Assembly (NCBI GenBank): GCA_963838735.1
Contig: CAWISG010000009.1
Span: 1 to 40,355 of the forward strand
Origin: Parerythrobacter_A sp963838735
Lineage (GTDB): Bacteria > Pseudomonadota > Alphaproteobacteria > Sphingomonadales > Sphingomonadaceae
DNA: 40,355 bases
Direction: 5' to 3'
In this document: piece by piece, positions 7,981 through 16,241 of the stretch
Position numbering within the stretch: the first letter of the stretch is position 1
Layout: each line of letters opens with the position of its first letter
Made by a program: the position numbers and the translations under genes
Notes under the pieces: generated by a model
Seen by the model: the letters and a program-made list of their open reading frames with translations, nothing else
The model's database searches: none
Told to the model about the DNA's origin: nothing

Positions 7981-9089
7981 GCGTTTGCCGGTTCGCGCGC
8001 TATGTTCGCGGCAACGTCGCGCCAGCACGACCACGGTTCCTTCAGCGTATCGGCTACAACGCCGTCGCCCGCCTGCCGGTCCTGCCAATCCTGCACGTCG
8101 AGCCCTATCATCCGTGCGTAGTTGCCACCCAGGATAAGCCGCTTCACGGTGACGTCGATGGGCGGAATACCATGCTGTTCCAGCAGCGCATCGGGAAACT
8201 GGAATGCCCAGAAAAGCTGCAGCAAATGTTGCGGGTGCACGACGGTGCATCCCGTGGACCACAGCAGCTTTTCCGGTCCGCCCCATTGCATCAGCAATGC
8301 AAGCGCAGCCGCGAACCGGCCCGGTGCCTGCCATAGCATCGCGGTCGTGGTTTCGAGATTGGCGTAGACGTTCGGAAACCGCCCGATAGCCATTGCGGTT
8401 TCTTCGATGAAGGCCATGCCCGAATGCACAATTTCGAATGCCATGTCGGGAAAGGCATCGGCGGCCTGCTCGAAATCTTCGCCGATGCGGTACGGGGCCA
8501 GCGGCACCGAGCCGTTCGGCAACGCCTTGTGTATGGCAATGGATTTCAGCCCTAGTTCCTGCGCACGTTCGATCAGCCGCAGCACCGTATCGTCGTTTGC
8601 CAGCCATCGTCGATACGGGTCCATCTGATGCGGGTAGAGCTTCACCCCAACGGCATTCGGTGTCTTCGCCACCTGCCGTTCCAGATCATCGAGAACGGCG
8701 GCCGTTTCCTGCGTCGGGTCGAGGCCGACGTAGCCGAGCACCCGTGTTGGCCAGTCCCGCGCCATCTCGACCGTTTTCCATTCCGCCGCAAAACCGTCTT
8801 CGAACCAGCTGTCGAGCCGCAACGTGTGGGTGGCGACGAGATCGGTTTGGCTTTCTTCGAACATCGTTCTGACCAGCGCCTCGGGCGGCATGTCGGTCAT
8901 GTAAAGGTCCAGCGGGCAGAGCGCGTGCGGCGGACTGAGCATCGTATGCAGACCGTAGGACATCGTGTGCAGTTGCTGGCCATATTTCGATGCGACGTTC
9001 GCCGCATCCAGGTTCAATGCATGGACGACCGGATCGATGACGAACACATCGTCGGGAAGCAGCGCCAGATTGTCGAGCGAAGCGGGCAT
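7977..9089 (-). CDS. Amidohydrolase-2 family protein with altered metal site
   Basis: A 370-residue TIM-barrel amidohydrolase-2 (ACMSD-like) protein. H23 in 'IDPVVH', H187 in 'IAIHKAL' and H222 in 'EIVHSGM' match family positions. Where relatives carry the metal-binding Asp (GTD, as in the paralogue at 1856-3352) this protein reads 'LWSTGC', placing Gly280 there. The first-strand HxH is also reduced to VxH. The enzyme may therefore use a different metal arrangement, or be non-hydrolytic or structural. The start is ATG 9087-9089 with AGGAGAT a few bases upstream. It pairs with the DUF59 gene (ATGA overlap) and diverges from the Rieske operon. The fold is clear; activity uncertain. Confidence 0.85.
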   Translation of the reverse strand: MPASLDNLALLPDDVFVIDPVVHALNLDAANVASKYGQQLHTMSYGLHTMLSPPHALCPLDLYMTDMPPEALVRTMFEESQTDLVATHTLRLDSWFEDGFAAEWKTVEMARDWPTRVLGYVGLDPTQETAAVLDDLERQVAKTPNAVGVKLYPHQMDPYRRWLANDDTVLRLIERAQELGLKSIAIHKALPNGSVPLAPYRIGEDFEQAADAFPDMAFEIVHSGMAFIEETAMAIGRFPNVYANLETTTAMLWQAPGRFAAALALLMQWGGPEKLLWSTGCTVVHPQHLLQLFWAFQFPDALLEQHGIPPIDVTVKRLILGGNYARMIGLDVQDWQDRQAGDGVVADTLKEPWSCWRDVAANIAREPANA

Positions 9090-9232
9090 TTCATCTCCTG
9101 TTCTGGCTTTTGGCTAGAGCATTTGCCGCCCGGGTTCGATGGCGCCCTTGTGACGGCGACATAACTACTATTCATGCAGTTCAGGGTTTGCGTCAGCTTA
9201 CCCCGTGCGTCAGTCTGCCTAGAACGCACCCC
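9090..9232. promoter_or_regulatory. Divergent promoter, amidohydrolase / Rieske operon
   Basis: 143 bases between divergent genes, presumably with both promoters. The clearest signal is the dyad at 9163-9181 listed separately. The minus-strand start has a good AGGAGAT ribosome-binding site; the plus-strand start at 9233 has only a weak one. No convincing -35/-10 pair was found. Confidence 0.5.
9163..9181. promoter_or_regulatory. Candidate LysR-type operator (T-N11-A)
   Basis: AACT-N11-AGTT is an inverted repeat whose inner bases form exactly the T-N11-A core of LysR-family binding sites. It lies 51 bases before the Rieske alpha start and 73 bases from the divergent amidohydrolase. A LysR gene (14643-15593) closes this operon, so it is the natural candidate regulator. 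Short arms of 4 bases make chance occurrence possible. Confidence 0.4.
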
Positions 9233-10528
9233 ATGACAACCGACACGTTCGACGCCCGCGCGCTGGTCCGCGAAGATGCCATCCACAAATCGGTCTACAC
9301 CGATCCGGAAATCTTCGACCTCGAAATGGAGCGGGTATACGGACGCGCCTGGCTTTATCTCGCCCATGAAAGCGAAATTGCCAATGCCGGCGATTATGTC
9401 GTTCGGCACATGGGGACGCAGGCCGTCATACTGACGCGCGCGAAGGACGGTTCGATCGAGACAATCTTCAACCGCTGCTCCCACCGTGGTGCAACTCTAT
9501 GCGCTTTCGAGAACGGATCGGCACCCAACGGCCACCAATGCCCGTATCATGGGTGGACATTCAACGCGGATGGCACCGTGCGCTTCGTGTCTAATGCTTC
9601 CAATTATGCGGGCGTGCTGGACCCGGACGACTATGCAATAACGAAGGTGCGCACCCAGACCTATCGCGGCTTCATCTTCGGTAATCTGCTGGGTGCAGAA
9701 GCGCCGGACCTGACCGACTTCCTCGGTCACATGACCACCACTATCGACGATCTGGTCGACCGGTCGCCGACCGGACGTATCGAGGTGGGGAAATACCAAT
9801 TGCGCCATTACTACCGTGCGAACTGGAAAATGACGTTCGAGAACCTGAACGATACGATCCACCCAGGTTTCGCCCACGCTGCCAGCGTGGTTTCCTCGAA
9901 GGCCGTCATGGCCGAGGTGGGACAGGACAATATCGTGCCGAGCGTCGGCATGATGCTGGCAAACGGCAAGCCGATACAGTTCTTCCAGGATCTGGACATG
10001 GTAACCGTGCCCGGCGGTCACAGTTATATCGGGGGCCACATGGGGGCCGACTACACCCCCGACACGGCCGACGCCTATACCCGGTCGCTGATTGACCACC
10101 ACGGCGAAGCGAAAGCGCGCGAGGTACTGGCGGTGGATCGGCACCTGATGCTGCTCTACCCGTCATCGTTCTGGCATGCACGCTATCAGACGATCCGCAT
10201 CATTCGCCCCGTGCGCCACGATCTGACCGAGATGATCGGTTTCACCTTCAAACTGGTCGGCGCGCCCGAAGAAACGCACGTCAATGCGATCGAATATTGC
10301 ACCGGCGCCAATTCCGCCGCGTCTCCCGTGATCGCCGACGATCTGGAAATCTACGAACGCTTGCTGCTGGGCAACGGCTATGGCGAGAGGGACTGGATCC
10401 CGATGAGCCGAGGCATGCGGGAAGACCGGGAGCGTACCGATGCGCTAGCGCGGACCCCCGCCACGTCCGAGGGATATATCCGGAACCAGTTTTCGGCGTG
10501 GGCCGATTATATGGCCGGTGCGGCGTGA
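9233..10528 (+). CDS. Rieske aromatic-ring-hydroxylating dioxygenase, alpha subunit
   Basis: A 431-residue large subunit of a Rieske non-heme iron oxygenase. The [2Fe-2S] ligands are C82/H84 and C103/H106 (CSH...CPYHGW). The mononuclear iron site shows D207, H210 and H215 in 'NDTIHPGFAH', the bridging Asp plus two His. It would dihydroxylate an aromatic ring with O2 and electrons from a ferredoxin/reductase. The start is ATG 9233; an in-frame upstream extension to 9110 lacks family features. The beta subunit follows with a GTGA overlap. No ferredoxin or ferredoxin reductase gene is present in this window, so electron transfer must come from elsewhere. The substrate is probably an aromatic acid, judged from context only. 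Confidence 0.93.
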   Translation: MTTDTFDARALVREDAIHKSVYTDPEIFDLEMERVYGRAWLYLAHESEIANAGDYVVRHMGTQAVILTRAKDGSIETIFNRCSHRGATLCAFENGSAPNGHQCPYHGWTFNADGTVRFVSNASNYAGVLDPDDYAITKVRTQTYRGFIFGNLLGAEAPDLTDFLGHMTTTIDDLVDRSPTGRIEVGKYQLRHYYRANWKMTFENLNDTIHPGFAHAASVVSSKAVMAEVGQDNIVPSVGMMLANGKPIQFFQDLDMVTVPGGHSYIGGHMGADYTPDTADAYTRSLIDHHGEAKAREVLAVDRHLMLLYPSSFWHARYQTIRIIRPVRHDLTEMIGFTFKLVGAPEETHVNAIEYCTGANSAASPVIADDLEIYERLLLGNGYGERDWIPMSRGMREDRERTDALARTPATSEGYIRNQFSAWADYMAGAA

Positions 10529-11007
10529 CGCATTCTGCTTTGCACGATCTGGTGCACCTGGAAGCAGCGCTGCTGGACGAACAACGGTTCGAGGAATGGC
10601 TAGCACTCTATACGCAGGATTGCCTTTATTGGGTGCCGGTATCGCCCGACATGGAGACCCCGCGCGACGGGCCCAGCCATTACCGTGACGATCGGCAGGT
10701 GATGATGGTCCGCACGCATCGGCTGGCGAACCCGCGTACCTTCGGGGCCGAACCCACGCCGCGAACTGTGCATGTGATTTCCGGACTTCGAACCGAGACG
10801 GCAAGCGATAACGAAGTGATCGTCAGTTCGAGCCAGATCGTCCTGGAATACCGCAATCGCGGCCGGTTCGAAGAAGATCAGCGTACATTCGGCGGGAGAG
10901 TGCGCCATACCTTCGCGAGGGTAGATGACGCGTGGAAGATTGCGGAGAAGCGCGTCGACCTGATCAATGCCGACAGCGCGCAAAATGCGATGGCGGCCCC
11001 TCTGTGA
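10525..11007 (+). CDS. Ring-hydroxylating dioxygenase, beta subunit
   Basis: A 160-residue small (beta) subunit. It has the cystatin-like/NTF2 fold pattern of the family: 'LEAALLDEQRFEEWLALYTQDCLYWVPV', 'RTHRLANPRTFGAEPTPRTVH', and the C-terminal 'DDAWKIAEKRVDLINAD' (each part of one continuous fold). It stabilises the alpha3beta3 oxygenase. It starts with GTG at 10525, overlapping the alpha stop as GTGA, and its stop overlaps the thiolase start the same way. This tight coupling supports stoichiometric synthesis with the alpha subunit. Confidence 0.92.
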   Translation: MTHSALHDLVHLEAALLDEQRFEEWLALYTQDCLYWVPVSPDMETPRDGPSHYRDDRQVMMVRTHRLANPRTFGAEPTPRTVHVISGLRTETASDNEVIVSSSQIVLEYRNRGRFEEDQRTFGGRVRHTFARVDDAWKIAEKRVDLINADSAQNAMAAPL

Positions 11008-12206
11008 GCGCCATCGCCTGGATCCCTTACGGTGGATACTGGTCCACACCTTTCGCGCGTTGGCAGGGCGCGTTCGCGGAGTTGCACAGCCTGCGGTTTG
11101 CAGCGTGGGTCGCCCGGCGCGCCCTTGCCAAACGCGAAATACAAGCGACCGTTTTGGATTTCGGCGTCCTCGGGTTCACCGTACCGCAGCAGAACAGTTT
11201 CTATGGCCTTCCATGGATTATGGGCGAACTGGGCGCGCTTGAGGTGGGCGGTCCAAGCATAATGCAGGCTTGCGCAACGTCGGCGCGCAGTATGCAGACC
11301 GCCGCGCAGGAAATTGCCGCCGGCATGGCGGACGCCGCGCTGGTGCTGACTTGCGATCGGGTTTCGAACGGCCCGAACATCTACTATCCTGCGCCCAGCG
11401 CGCCGGGGGGCACGGGTGCCACGGAAAACTGGGTACTCGATAACTTCAGCCGCGACCCGTTCGCCGGCGTTGCCATGATCGAGACTGCCGAGAATGTCGC
11501 GCGCAAGTGGGATATCTCCCGCGAAGAACAGGATGACCTGATTTTGGCGCGATACGCGCAATACGAAGACGCAACGGCGAACGATAACGCATTCCAGCGC
11601 AGATACATGGACCTGCCGTTCGACTATCCCGATCCGCGCTTCGCAAAGGTGGCGGGACAGGTCGCAGGAGACATTGGGGTAACGCTCGCCGACGAACAAA
11701 AGATTAGGGCGCTCGATCCGGTCAAGGACGGGGGTAGCGTTACATATGCGGGACAGACGCACCCGGCAGACGGGAACGCGGGCATGATAGTGGCCTCGCG
11801 CAGCAGGGCCGCGGCGCTCGCTCCCGATAGCGGGCCGGAAATCGCGATCCTGGGGTTCGGCCTGGCCCGGGCCGAGCCTGCCTTCATGCCCGCCGCGCCC
11901 GTGCCCGCGGCGAAACGCGCGCTGGCCCAGGCGGGGCTTTCGATCGGGCAGATCGACGTCGTCAAATCGCACAACCCGTTCATCGTGAACGACATCGTCT
12001 TTGCGCGCGAAACGCAATTCGATGCGATGAAGATGAACAATTACGGCTGTTCGCTCGTTTGGGGACACCCGCAAGGCCCGACCGGCCTTCGCGCGATGAT
12101 CGAGCTGATCGAAGAGCTGGCGATGCGCGGCGGGGGCCGGGGTTTGTTCCAGGGATGCGCCGCCGGCGATACCGCGATGGCCGTAATCCTGGAGGTCGAC
12201 ACATGA
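11004..12206 (+). CDS. Thiolase family protein (acetyl-CoA acetyltransferase-like)
   Basis: A 400-residue thiolase. The nucleophile is C90 in 'IMQACATSARS'. Later motifs are 'SHNPFIVND', 'NNYGCSLVWGHPQGPTG' with the conserved His, and the terminal 'GLFQGCAAGDTA' with the second Cys. Several are looser than in biosynthetic or beta-oxidation thiolases (VWGHPQGP where ALGHPLGA is usual), so it belongs to a divergent branch. A degradative thiolase would cleave a 3-ketoacyl-CoA, here possibly an aromatic or ring-opened acyl-CoA. It begins with GTG at 11004 (GTGA overlap with the beta subunit) and ends in an ATGA overlap with the ligase. Ring dioxygenase plus thiolase plus ligase in one operon suggests side-chain shortening or dearomatised-ring cleavage, unproven. 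Confidence 0.87.
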   Translation: MSAIAWIPYGGYWSTPFARWQGAFAELHSLRFAAWVARRALAKREIQATVLDFGVLGFTVPQQNSFYGLPWIMGELGALEVGGPSIMQACATSARSMQTAAQEIAAGMADAALVLTCDRVSNGPNIYYPAPSAPGGTGATENWVLDNFSRDPFAGVAMIETAENVARKWDISREEQDDLILARYAQYEDATANDNAFQRRYMDLPFDYPDPRFAKVAGQVAGDIGVTLADEQKIRALDPVKDGGSVTYAGQTHPADGNAGMIVASRSRAAALAPDSGPEIAILGFGLARAEPAFMPAAPVPAAKRALAQAGLSIGQIDVVKSHNPFIVNDIVFARETQFDAMKMNNYGCSLVWGHPQGPTGLRAMIELIEELAMRGGGRGLFQGCAAGDTAMAVILEVDT

Positions 12207-13705
12207 TAGCCACCTTCGATGGCAAGCCGGTCTGGGTGCCCGCAACGACGGTCGCCATTCTGGAACGTGCCGCCGCCGAGCGACCTGACGCGACGGCCCT
12301 GGTGTGTGGCGACGAGACTTTGACATACCGCGCCTATCTCGACCGGGTGCTTATCGTCGCGGGTGCGCTCGTCGCGCGTGGCGCAAACGGGCGACATGTC
12401 GCAATCGTGCTGCCCAACGGTATCGATATCGCCGTGGCCATCTTCGCCGCGCAAGCGGCCGGGGCGGCATCAGCCAGCTTGAACCCGGATTACACGCGCG
12501 GCGAACTGTCGAAATTGCTGACGCGAATCGATCCGGCAGTGACCATCACTTCATCAGAACTGGCAGGCTCGCTGAAGACGCTCGCGCAGGATGCCGATAC
12601 TGTCATGACCGTCCGAGAGCTTGCGAGCGATCGGAGTACAACGTCCCCGCTTGGTCTGACCCCCGATAGCATCGCCGTGTTGCAATTCACCGGCGGGACG
12701 ACCGGCGTGCCCAAAGCCGCGATGTTGAGTCACCGCGCCGTGGCAACGAATGTCGCGCAGCGTGAAGCTGTGCTGCCAACGATGCCGGGCGACGAGCGCA
12801 TCGTTTGCATGATGCCGCTGTATCACAGTTTCGCCGCCGCGATGTGTCTGCACCTCGCCGCCTACGCGGGGGGAGCGCTGCATATTTTGCCGCGCTATCG
12901 CCCGGATTGGGTGATGGATTGTATCGCAAAGCACTCCATTACGCGATTGCCGGCCGGCCCCACAGTCTTCAACAGCCTGCTCGGCTTCGATGGGCTGAAA
13001 CGCGATGCGTTGGCGAGCGTCCGCTGCGCCTATTCCGGGTCCGCTCCTCTTGCGCTTGATACGCTGGACCGTTGGCACCAACGCACCGGCGTGCCGATCT
13101 ACGAAGGGTATGGGCAAAGCGAAGCGGGTCCGATCCTGACCTATCATGGACCGAATATGAAACTGAAGCAGGGTTCAGTCGGCCCTCCTCTTCCGGAAAC
13201 ACAGGTCGCCATTGCCGGTGGGCAGAAGGTCGGGGAGATCATCGCACGCGGACCGCAGATCATGAACGGGTATTTGAACAGCCGGGCGGCGACCATTGCG
13301 ACCCTGGTCGATGGCTGGTTGTATACAGGAGACATCGGCCGCATGGACGAACAGGGGTACGTGTTCATCGAAGACCGCAAGAAGGACATGGCCATCGTCG
13401 GCGGATTTAACGTCTATCCGCGCGAGATCGACGAAGCGCTGATGAGCTTGCCCGCGGTCTCGGAAAGCGGAACGATCGGCGTGCCGGACCCCTATCGGGG
13501 CGAAGTCATCTGGAGCTTCGTGTCGGGCGACGCCACGTCCGAGGCAGTGGCGGCACATTGTGAAAGCCGCCTGGTAAAATATAAGCGCCCCACTCGTATC
13601 ATCGTCCAGCCGTCGCTTCCCAAGACGAATGTCGGAAAGATCGACAAACAGGCGTTGCGAACGCTCGCCCGCACGATACTGGAAAGCGAAACCCGTGTCG
13701 CTTGA
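12203..13705 (+). CDS. AMP-dependent acyl/aryl-CoA ligase
   Basis: A 500-residue ANL-superfamily ligase. The phosphate-binding motif FTGGTTGVPK is at 162-171, followed by 'YEGYGQSEAG', 'LYTGDIG', the hinge 'DRKKDMAIVGGFNVYP', and catalytic K479 in 'KTNVGKIDK'. It activates a carboxylic acid to its CoA thioester via an acyl-AMP. The start is ATG 12203 (ATGA overlap with the thiolase). In this island it is the only visible ligase, so it is the best candidate to supply the aryl-CoA (such as salicylyl-CoA) used by the flavoprotein at 19750-22071; it could instead activate a side-chain acid for the neighbouring thiolase. Substrate not assignable by sequence alone. Confidence 0.9.
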   Translation: MIATFDGKPVWVPATTVAILERAAAERPDATALVCGDETLTYRAYLDRVLIVAGALVARGANGRHVAIVLPNGIDIAVAIFAAQAAGAASASLNPDYTRGELSKLLTRIDPAVTITSSELAGSLKTLAQDADTVMTVRELASDRSTTSPLGLTPDSIAVLQFTGGTTGVPKAAMLSHRAVATNVAQREAVLPTMPGDERIVCMMPLYHSFAAAMCLHLAAYAGGALHILPRYRPDWVMDCIAKHSITRLPAGPTVFNSLLGFDGLKRDALASVRCAYSGSAPLALDTLDRWHQRTGVPIYEGYGQSEAGPILTYHGPNMKLKQGSVGPPLPETQVAIAGGQKVGEIIARGPQIMNGYLNSRAATIATLVDGWLYTGDIGRMDEQGYVFIEDRKKDMAIVGGFNVYPREIDEALMSLPAVSESGTIGVPDPYRGEVIWSFVSGDATSEAVAAHCESRLVKYKRPTRIIVQPSLPKTNVGKIDKQALRTLARTILESETRVA

Positions 13706-14606
13706 GCAGGTCGAACCGCTGCGCGCCGCATTCATGGAGCGCCGCACAACGCCCGCTCCCCCGCTGGATGCGCGGCGGCAGGGCTTCGAAGCGCAGATGG
13801 GGGCGCTCCCTTTGCCCGACGGGTTCACGTATGAGCGGGTGCAACTTTCGAAAGGGGTTAGCGGCCTTCTCTGCGGGTTCGAACATCTTGATACCGACCG
13901 CATCGTGCTATGGTTGCATGGTGGCGCTTTCGTGCTGGGATCGTCCAACAGCTATCGCGCCTTTGCAGCGCGCGTCGCAGCTGCGGCAAAAGCCAAGGTG
14001 CTGCTTGTGGATTACCGACTTGCGCCCGAGCATGGCTTCCCCTGCGCCTTGGACGATGCGATCGCGGCCTGCACATGGGCGGACAAACATTGCGATATGA
14101 CCAAGGCCGCGATCGGTGGCGACAGCGCGGGCGCAAACCTGGCGCTCGGCACGCTTCAGCATCGTGTCGCGAAGGGCCAGAACATGCCTGCCGCACAATG
14201 GCTGGTATCGCCCTATCTCGATCTCACGCATTCGGGATCGTCCATTGTCCCGCGCGCTGCGCTCGATCCGTTCGTAGATGCCGCGACGATGGATCCGACC
14301 GCGGCAACCTATCTCGGCGATGCGGATCCCAGCGACCCTCGGGCCTCGCCCTTGTTCGGCACGGCTAAGGGCTTGCCGCCTACATTGATTCAGGTCGGTT
14401 CGGAAGAAGTCCTGTTCGATGATTCGGTGCGCCTGCGCGACAGGATAGTGGCTGCCGGTGGTGAGGCCGTCTTCCAGGAATGGGTTGGAATGATCCATGT
14501 ATGGCCCCTGTTCGCGCACGCCATTGATGAGGGCGAATGGGCCATTTCCCAAGGTGGGAGCTTCATTCAGAAGTGTTCGTCGCCCGGGGGCGTATCGCCC
14601 GGGTGA
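13695..14606 (+). CDS. Alpha/beta hydrolase, HSL (type IV) esterase family
   Basis: A 303-residue hormone-sensitive-lipase-type esterase. The oxyanion HGGA is at 75-78, the nucleophile S144 in GDSAG, a likely acid in 'VGSEEVLFDDS', and the His in 'MIHVWPLF'. It hydrolyses carboxylic esters, typically short-chain. I start it at the GTG 13695-13697, giving an 11-base overlap with the ligase; an in-frame upstream start at 13629 would run deep into the ligase gene. It closes the Rieske operon. It may release an aromatic acid from an ester before ligation, which is inference. A GC-rich hairpin spans its stop codon. Confidence 0.88.
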   Translation: MSLEQVEPLRAAFMERRTTPAPPLDARRQGFEAQMGALPLPDGFTYERVQLSKGVSGLLCGFEHLDTDRIVLWLHGGAFVLGSSNSYRAFAARVAAAAKAKVLLVDYRLAPEHGFPCALDDAIAACTWADKHCDMTKAAIGGDSAGANLALGTLQHRVAKGQNMPAAQWLVSPYLDLTHSGSSIVPRAALDPFVDAATMDPTAATYLGDADPSDPRASPLFGTAKGLPPTLIQVGSEEVLFDDSVRLRDRIVAAGGEAVFQEWVGMIHVWPLFAHAIDEGEWAISQGGSFIQKCSSPGGVSPG

Positions 14607-14607
14607 C
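14579..14607 (+). terminator. GC-rich hairpin over the esterase stop codon
   Basis: GTCGCCCGGG and CCCGGGTGAC form a 10-base stem with one G-T wobble around a 9-base loop. The TGA stop lies inside the right arm. It sits between the Rieske operon and the LysR gene, so it may end or attenuate transcription, but no T-tract follows. Confidence 0.35.
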
Positions 14608-14611
14608 TTGC

Positions 14612-14623
14612 AACATGTGTTGA
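14612..14623. promoter_or_regulatory. Short inverted repeat upstream of the LysR gene
   Basis: CAACA-TG-TGTTG has 5-base perfect arms around a 2-base centre and lies directly before the LysR start codon. A site for autoregulation is possible; the short length makes this tentative. Confidence 0.25.
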
Positions 14624-14642
14624 TAAGCGTAGTCTGACATCC

Positions 14643-15593
14643 ATGGAACTGCGCCAAATCAAGTATTTTTTGGAAATTGTCCGCTGCGCTAGTTTCGGCA
14701 AGGCTGCCGAACATCTGAACGTTACCCAGCCGGCGCTGTCGAAAAGCATTCGCAATCTTGAACAATCGCTCGATGTCATGCTGCTGGAACGGCATCCGGT
14801 TGGTGTCGTGCCGACCGAATATGGCCGCATCTTCGTGGAATATGCTTCGCTTATCACCGGCGAGATCGACCGTGCGGTTGCGGAAATCCAGCAGATGAAA
14901 GGCGCTGGCAAGGGGTTCGTTCGCGTCGGCGCGGGCGCCACGATGATGCAGTATGTCATCCCCCAAGCAGTCCGGGCTTTCATGGCGCAGGACGACAGCG
15001 CAGTGGTCACGTTTCGGCAGGGGTTGCGCGACGAATTGATTGCCAGCCTGCGTCGCGGCGAAATCGATATCGTGATCGGATCGATCGGCGGGCTCTCTCA
15101 TGACGACGACCTGCGCCAGGAAATCGCGTTGCACGACGAGATCGTCGTTGTCGCCAATCGCGATCATCCATTGGCGCAGCAACCGCGTGTCGATATTGAA
15201 TCCTTCGGCGATTACAAATGGGTGCTGCCCGACGGGACCGAGGGCGAGCGCGACCGGTTGGTCCGGGTCATGCGCGAAGCCGGGTTGAAGCCGCCCATCT
15301 GCGTCATAACCACCCCTTCATCGACCTTTATGGCAACGATCCTGCAAGAGGGCGAGTATCTCAGCTATCTGCCCAAAGCGTTGATCCATCTGGAACGGGA
15401 ATATGCCCATCTGGTGCCGTTGAACGTCAATCGTGCCATCTGGGAACCGGTGAAGGTCGGCGTTACCTATCGCAAACGCGGGGTTATGCTCGCGCCGGTG
15501 AGAAGGTTCATCAACCGCCTCGTCGAGGTCGGGCAATCGATCGAGGCTCAACCTGATGCCGCTTCTCCTGTTCTGGCCAAGGCTGAAGCCTGA
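14643..15593 (+). CDS. LysR family transcriptional regulator
   Basis: A 316-residue LysR-type regulator. The N-terminal winged helix-turn-helix (residues 1-60) reads 'FGKAAEHLNVTQPALSKSIRNLE', split around the recognition helix. A periplasmic-binding-like effector domain covers roughly 90-300. LysR proteins in catabolic islands usually sense a pathway intermediate and activate divergent or nearby operons. It lies downstream of the Rieske operon in the same direction, not divergent. CAACA-TG-TGTTG at 14612-14623 lies 20 bases before its start and could be an autoregulatory site. Its targets may be the T-N11-A site at 9163-9181 and the promoter at 17177-17279. Effector unknown. Confidence 0.93.
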   Translation: MELRQIKYFLEIVRCASFGKAAEHLNVTQPALSKSIRNLEQSLDVMLLERHPVGVVPTEYGRIFVEYASLITGEIDRAVAEIQQMKGAGKGFVRVGAGATMMQYVIPQAVRAFMAQDDSAVVTFRQGLRDELIASLRRGEIDIVIGSIGGLSHDDDLRQEIALHDEIVVVANRDHPLAQQPRVDIESFGDYKWVLPDGTEGERDRLVRVMREAGLKPPICVITTPSSTFMATILQEGEYLSYLPKALIHLEREYAHLVPLNVNRAIWEPVKVGVTYRKRGVMLAPVRRFINRLVEVGQSIEAQPDAASPVLAKAEA

Positions 15594-15605
15594 CGCGGCG
15601 TCGTA

Positions 15606-16241
15606 TCAGTCCGTGCTGCCCCGCCCCATCATGTCGTACACCGGCCGATCGAGGTGTCGGTCGAGATTGATGCGCGTGTATGCACCGGGACCGTGAATAC
15701 GACCGACGAGCCCCATCGCGACGGGATCGAGCCGCAATCGCTCTCGATCGGCGTAGCGGTCATCGGCATGAATTGCGGTCACTTCGCCGATCACGACCAC
15801 GGTCGAGGGGGCCGCATCAACATGTTGGTACAAGCGACATTCGAATGAAACGGGCGCCCCTGCTATACGGCGAGGCAGTACGCCCATGCTCTCGCTTGTC
15901 TCCAACCCGGCCAGTTCCGCTTCGTCCACCTCCGCCGGTGCATCGGCGCAAGTGACATTCATCGCTTCGAGCTGTTTCTCACCCACCAGGTTAACGACGA
16001 ACTCGCCCGTTTCCAGGATATTGCGCGCCGTGTCCTTCAGCGACCCGTCCCCCTGCCGCATCGCACCCAATACAAGCAGTGGCGGGTCGGCACCCACCAT
16101 GTTGAAGAAGCTATAGGGTGCGATATTTCCGATCCCGTGTGTCGATACGGTGCTGACCCAGGCAATCGGGCGCGGCACGATGGCTGCGCTCAGCAGCTTG
16201 TAGCGTTCGTGCGCACTGAGGTCTTTCATTTCGAAGAACAT
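15606..16241 (-). CDS. Flavin reductase family protein
   Basis: A 211-residue flavin-reductase-like (split-barrel FMN-binding) protein. Characteristic stretches are 'AAIVPRPIAWVSTVS', 'NIAPYSFFNMVGADPPLL' and 'LKDTARNILETGEFVVNLV'. These proteins reduce FMN/FAD for partner monooxygenases or act directly as flavoenzymes. The start is ATG 16239-16241, overlapping the nitrilase stop as TAATG, with GGAGA 7 bases upstream; an in-frame start at 16259 would overlap more. No two-component monooxygenase is encoded in the window, and the fused hydroxylase at 19750-22071 binds its own flavins, so its partner is not evident. Confidence 0.88.
   Translation of the reverse strand: MFFEMKDLSAHERYKLLSAAIVPRPIAWVSTVSTHGIGNIAPYSFFNMVGADPPLLVLGAMRQGDGSLKDTARNILETGEFVVNLVGEKQLEAMNVTCADAPAEVDEAELAGLETSESMGVLPRRIAGAPVSFECRLYQHVDAAPSTVVVIGEVTAIHADDRYADRERLRLDPVAMGLVGRIHGPGAYTRINLDRHLDRPVYDMMGRGSTD

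Noticed and set aside
10878..12326. Long minus-strand open frame (482 codons)
   Set aside because: It is antisense to the thiolase and the start of the CoA ligase; no family features.
13908..15182. Long minus-strand open frame (424 codons)
   Set aside because: It covers parts of the esterase and LysR genes on the other strand and crosses their boundary; no coherent protein.
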